This document shows positions 63,893-64,000 of a DNA stretch of 64,000 bases, one piece after another. Every line of letters begins with the position of its first letter. Within the stretch, counting starts at the first letter, position 1. The translations under genes were made by a program, and so were the position numbers. The DNA comes from Leptospira gomenensis. GTDB taxonomy: Bacteria; Spirochaetota; Leptospiria; Leptospirales; Leptospiraceae. Below the pieces are notes generated by a model. The model was not told the DNA's origin, made no database searches, and worked only from the letters and a program-made list of their open reading frames with translations. The stretch lies in NCBI RefSeq assembly GCF_004770155.1, contig NZ_RQFA01000033.1:4581-68580 (forward strand). The letters are read 5' to 3'.

Positions 63893-64000
63893 CTAAAATA
63901 GGATTTTTCGTGTGAGTTCCCGCACTTCTTTGTAGGGAAAACTTTCGTTCCAAACCTCCCCTTCGCACAACCGGACCAGAGCGCACAGCGCACCCGTAAG
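63893..64000 (-). CDS. C-terminal end of a protein, cut by the window edge
   Basis: A minus-strand frame enters at the right edge and ends at TAG (63895..63893) after 35 codons. The residues include GALCALVRLCEGEVWNESF and end ELTRKILF. Composition is protein-like (no low-complexity bias), and the AT-rich gap starts right after the stop, as expected at a gene end. Too short to name a family. Confidence 0.5.
   Translation of the reverse strand, partial: LTGALCALVRLCEGEVWNESFPYKEVRELTRKILF

Overview
The window is chromosomal DNA of a spirochaete of the genus Leptospira. The clearest marker is a DUF1564 protein (32693..33232), a family I know only from Leptospira. Supporting traits are the many lipoproteins with loose spirochaetal lipoboxes, frequent TTG starts, stand-alone STAS proteins, and a Leptospira-type O-methyltransferase. 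Base composition looks moderate by eye. I cannot name the species. I see no CRISPR array, rRNA, intact transposase or phage genes.

Layout. 1..860: two minus-strand envelope genes, the first cut by the window edge. 1065..13854: a long co-directional cluster, probably one operon at its front because the first five genes overlap by 4 to 11 bases. It encodes a TPR lipoprotein, a SurA-N-like lipoprotein, a second TPR lipoprotein, two paralogous Ig-like (Big_5) proteins, two RND transporters in tandem, a small zinc-finger/membrane protein and an SH3 protein. 14001..19053: metabolic and stress genes (NAD-dependent reductase, metallo-beta-lactamase-fold lipoprotein, NTF2-like protein, membrane-anchored catalase-fold protein), then a STAS protein and rdgB. 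19185..23451: a 7TM class III nucleotide cyclase and an ABC-F ATPase. 23562..32527: envelope biogenesis, with a PD40/OmpA protein, PBP1A, an oligopeptide-type binding lipoprotein, an MsbA-like exporter and LpxK.

32693..43118 is more variable: DUF1564, a predicted outer-membrane protein, a Cdd1-type HhH protein, a HEAT-repeat protein, an M48 protease, an LptF/LptG permease, then lipoprotein, ankyrin and barrel-like genes with inverted and direct repeats. 43321..47395 is acyl-CoA oxidation: O-methyltransferase plus acyl-CoA dehydrogenase on the minus strand, etfB-etfA on the plus strand. 47650..53913 holds a LolA-like protein, a spirochaetal hypothetical protein, trpS, a ComEC-like protein and rsmA. 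53920..62732 holds an ATPase-HDOD regulator, an ABC-2 transporter, SixA, tRNA-Pro(GGG), a class D beta-lactamase-like protein, a phasin-like protein, a beta-propeller lipoprotein, an SGNH hydrolase and a GT39-type glycosyltransferase. 62766..64000 ends with a STAS protein, a tyrosine-recombinase-like protein lacking nearly all catalytic residues, and the tail of another gene.

The points most worth following are the lipoprotein/Ig-like/RND cluster, which has no membrane-fusion protein or outer-membrane channel gene; the apparent CTG start of the O-methyltransferase; a terminator built into a stop codon at 41025..41054; the duplicated etfA tail bracketing REP-like repeats; the OXA-like protein; and the degenerate recombinase. 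Starts were moved inward wherever a signal peptide, ribosome binding site or family N-terminus favoured it, and this is stated per gene.
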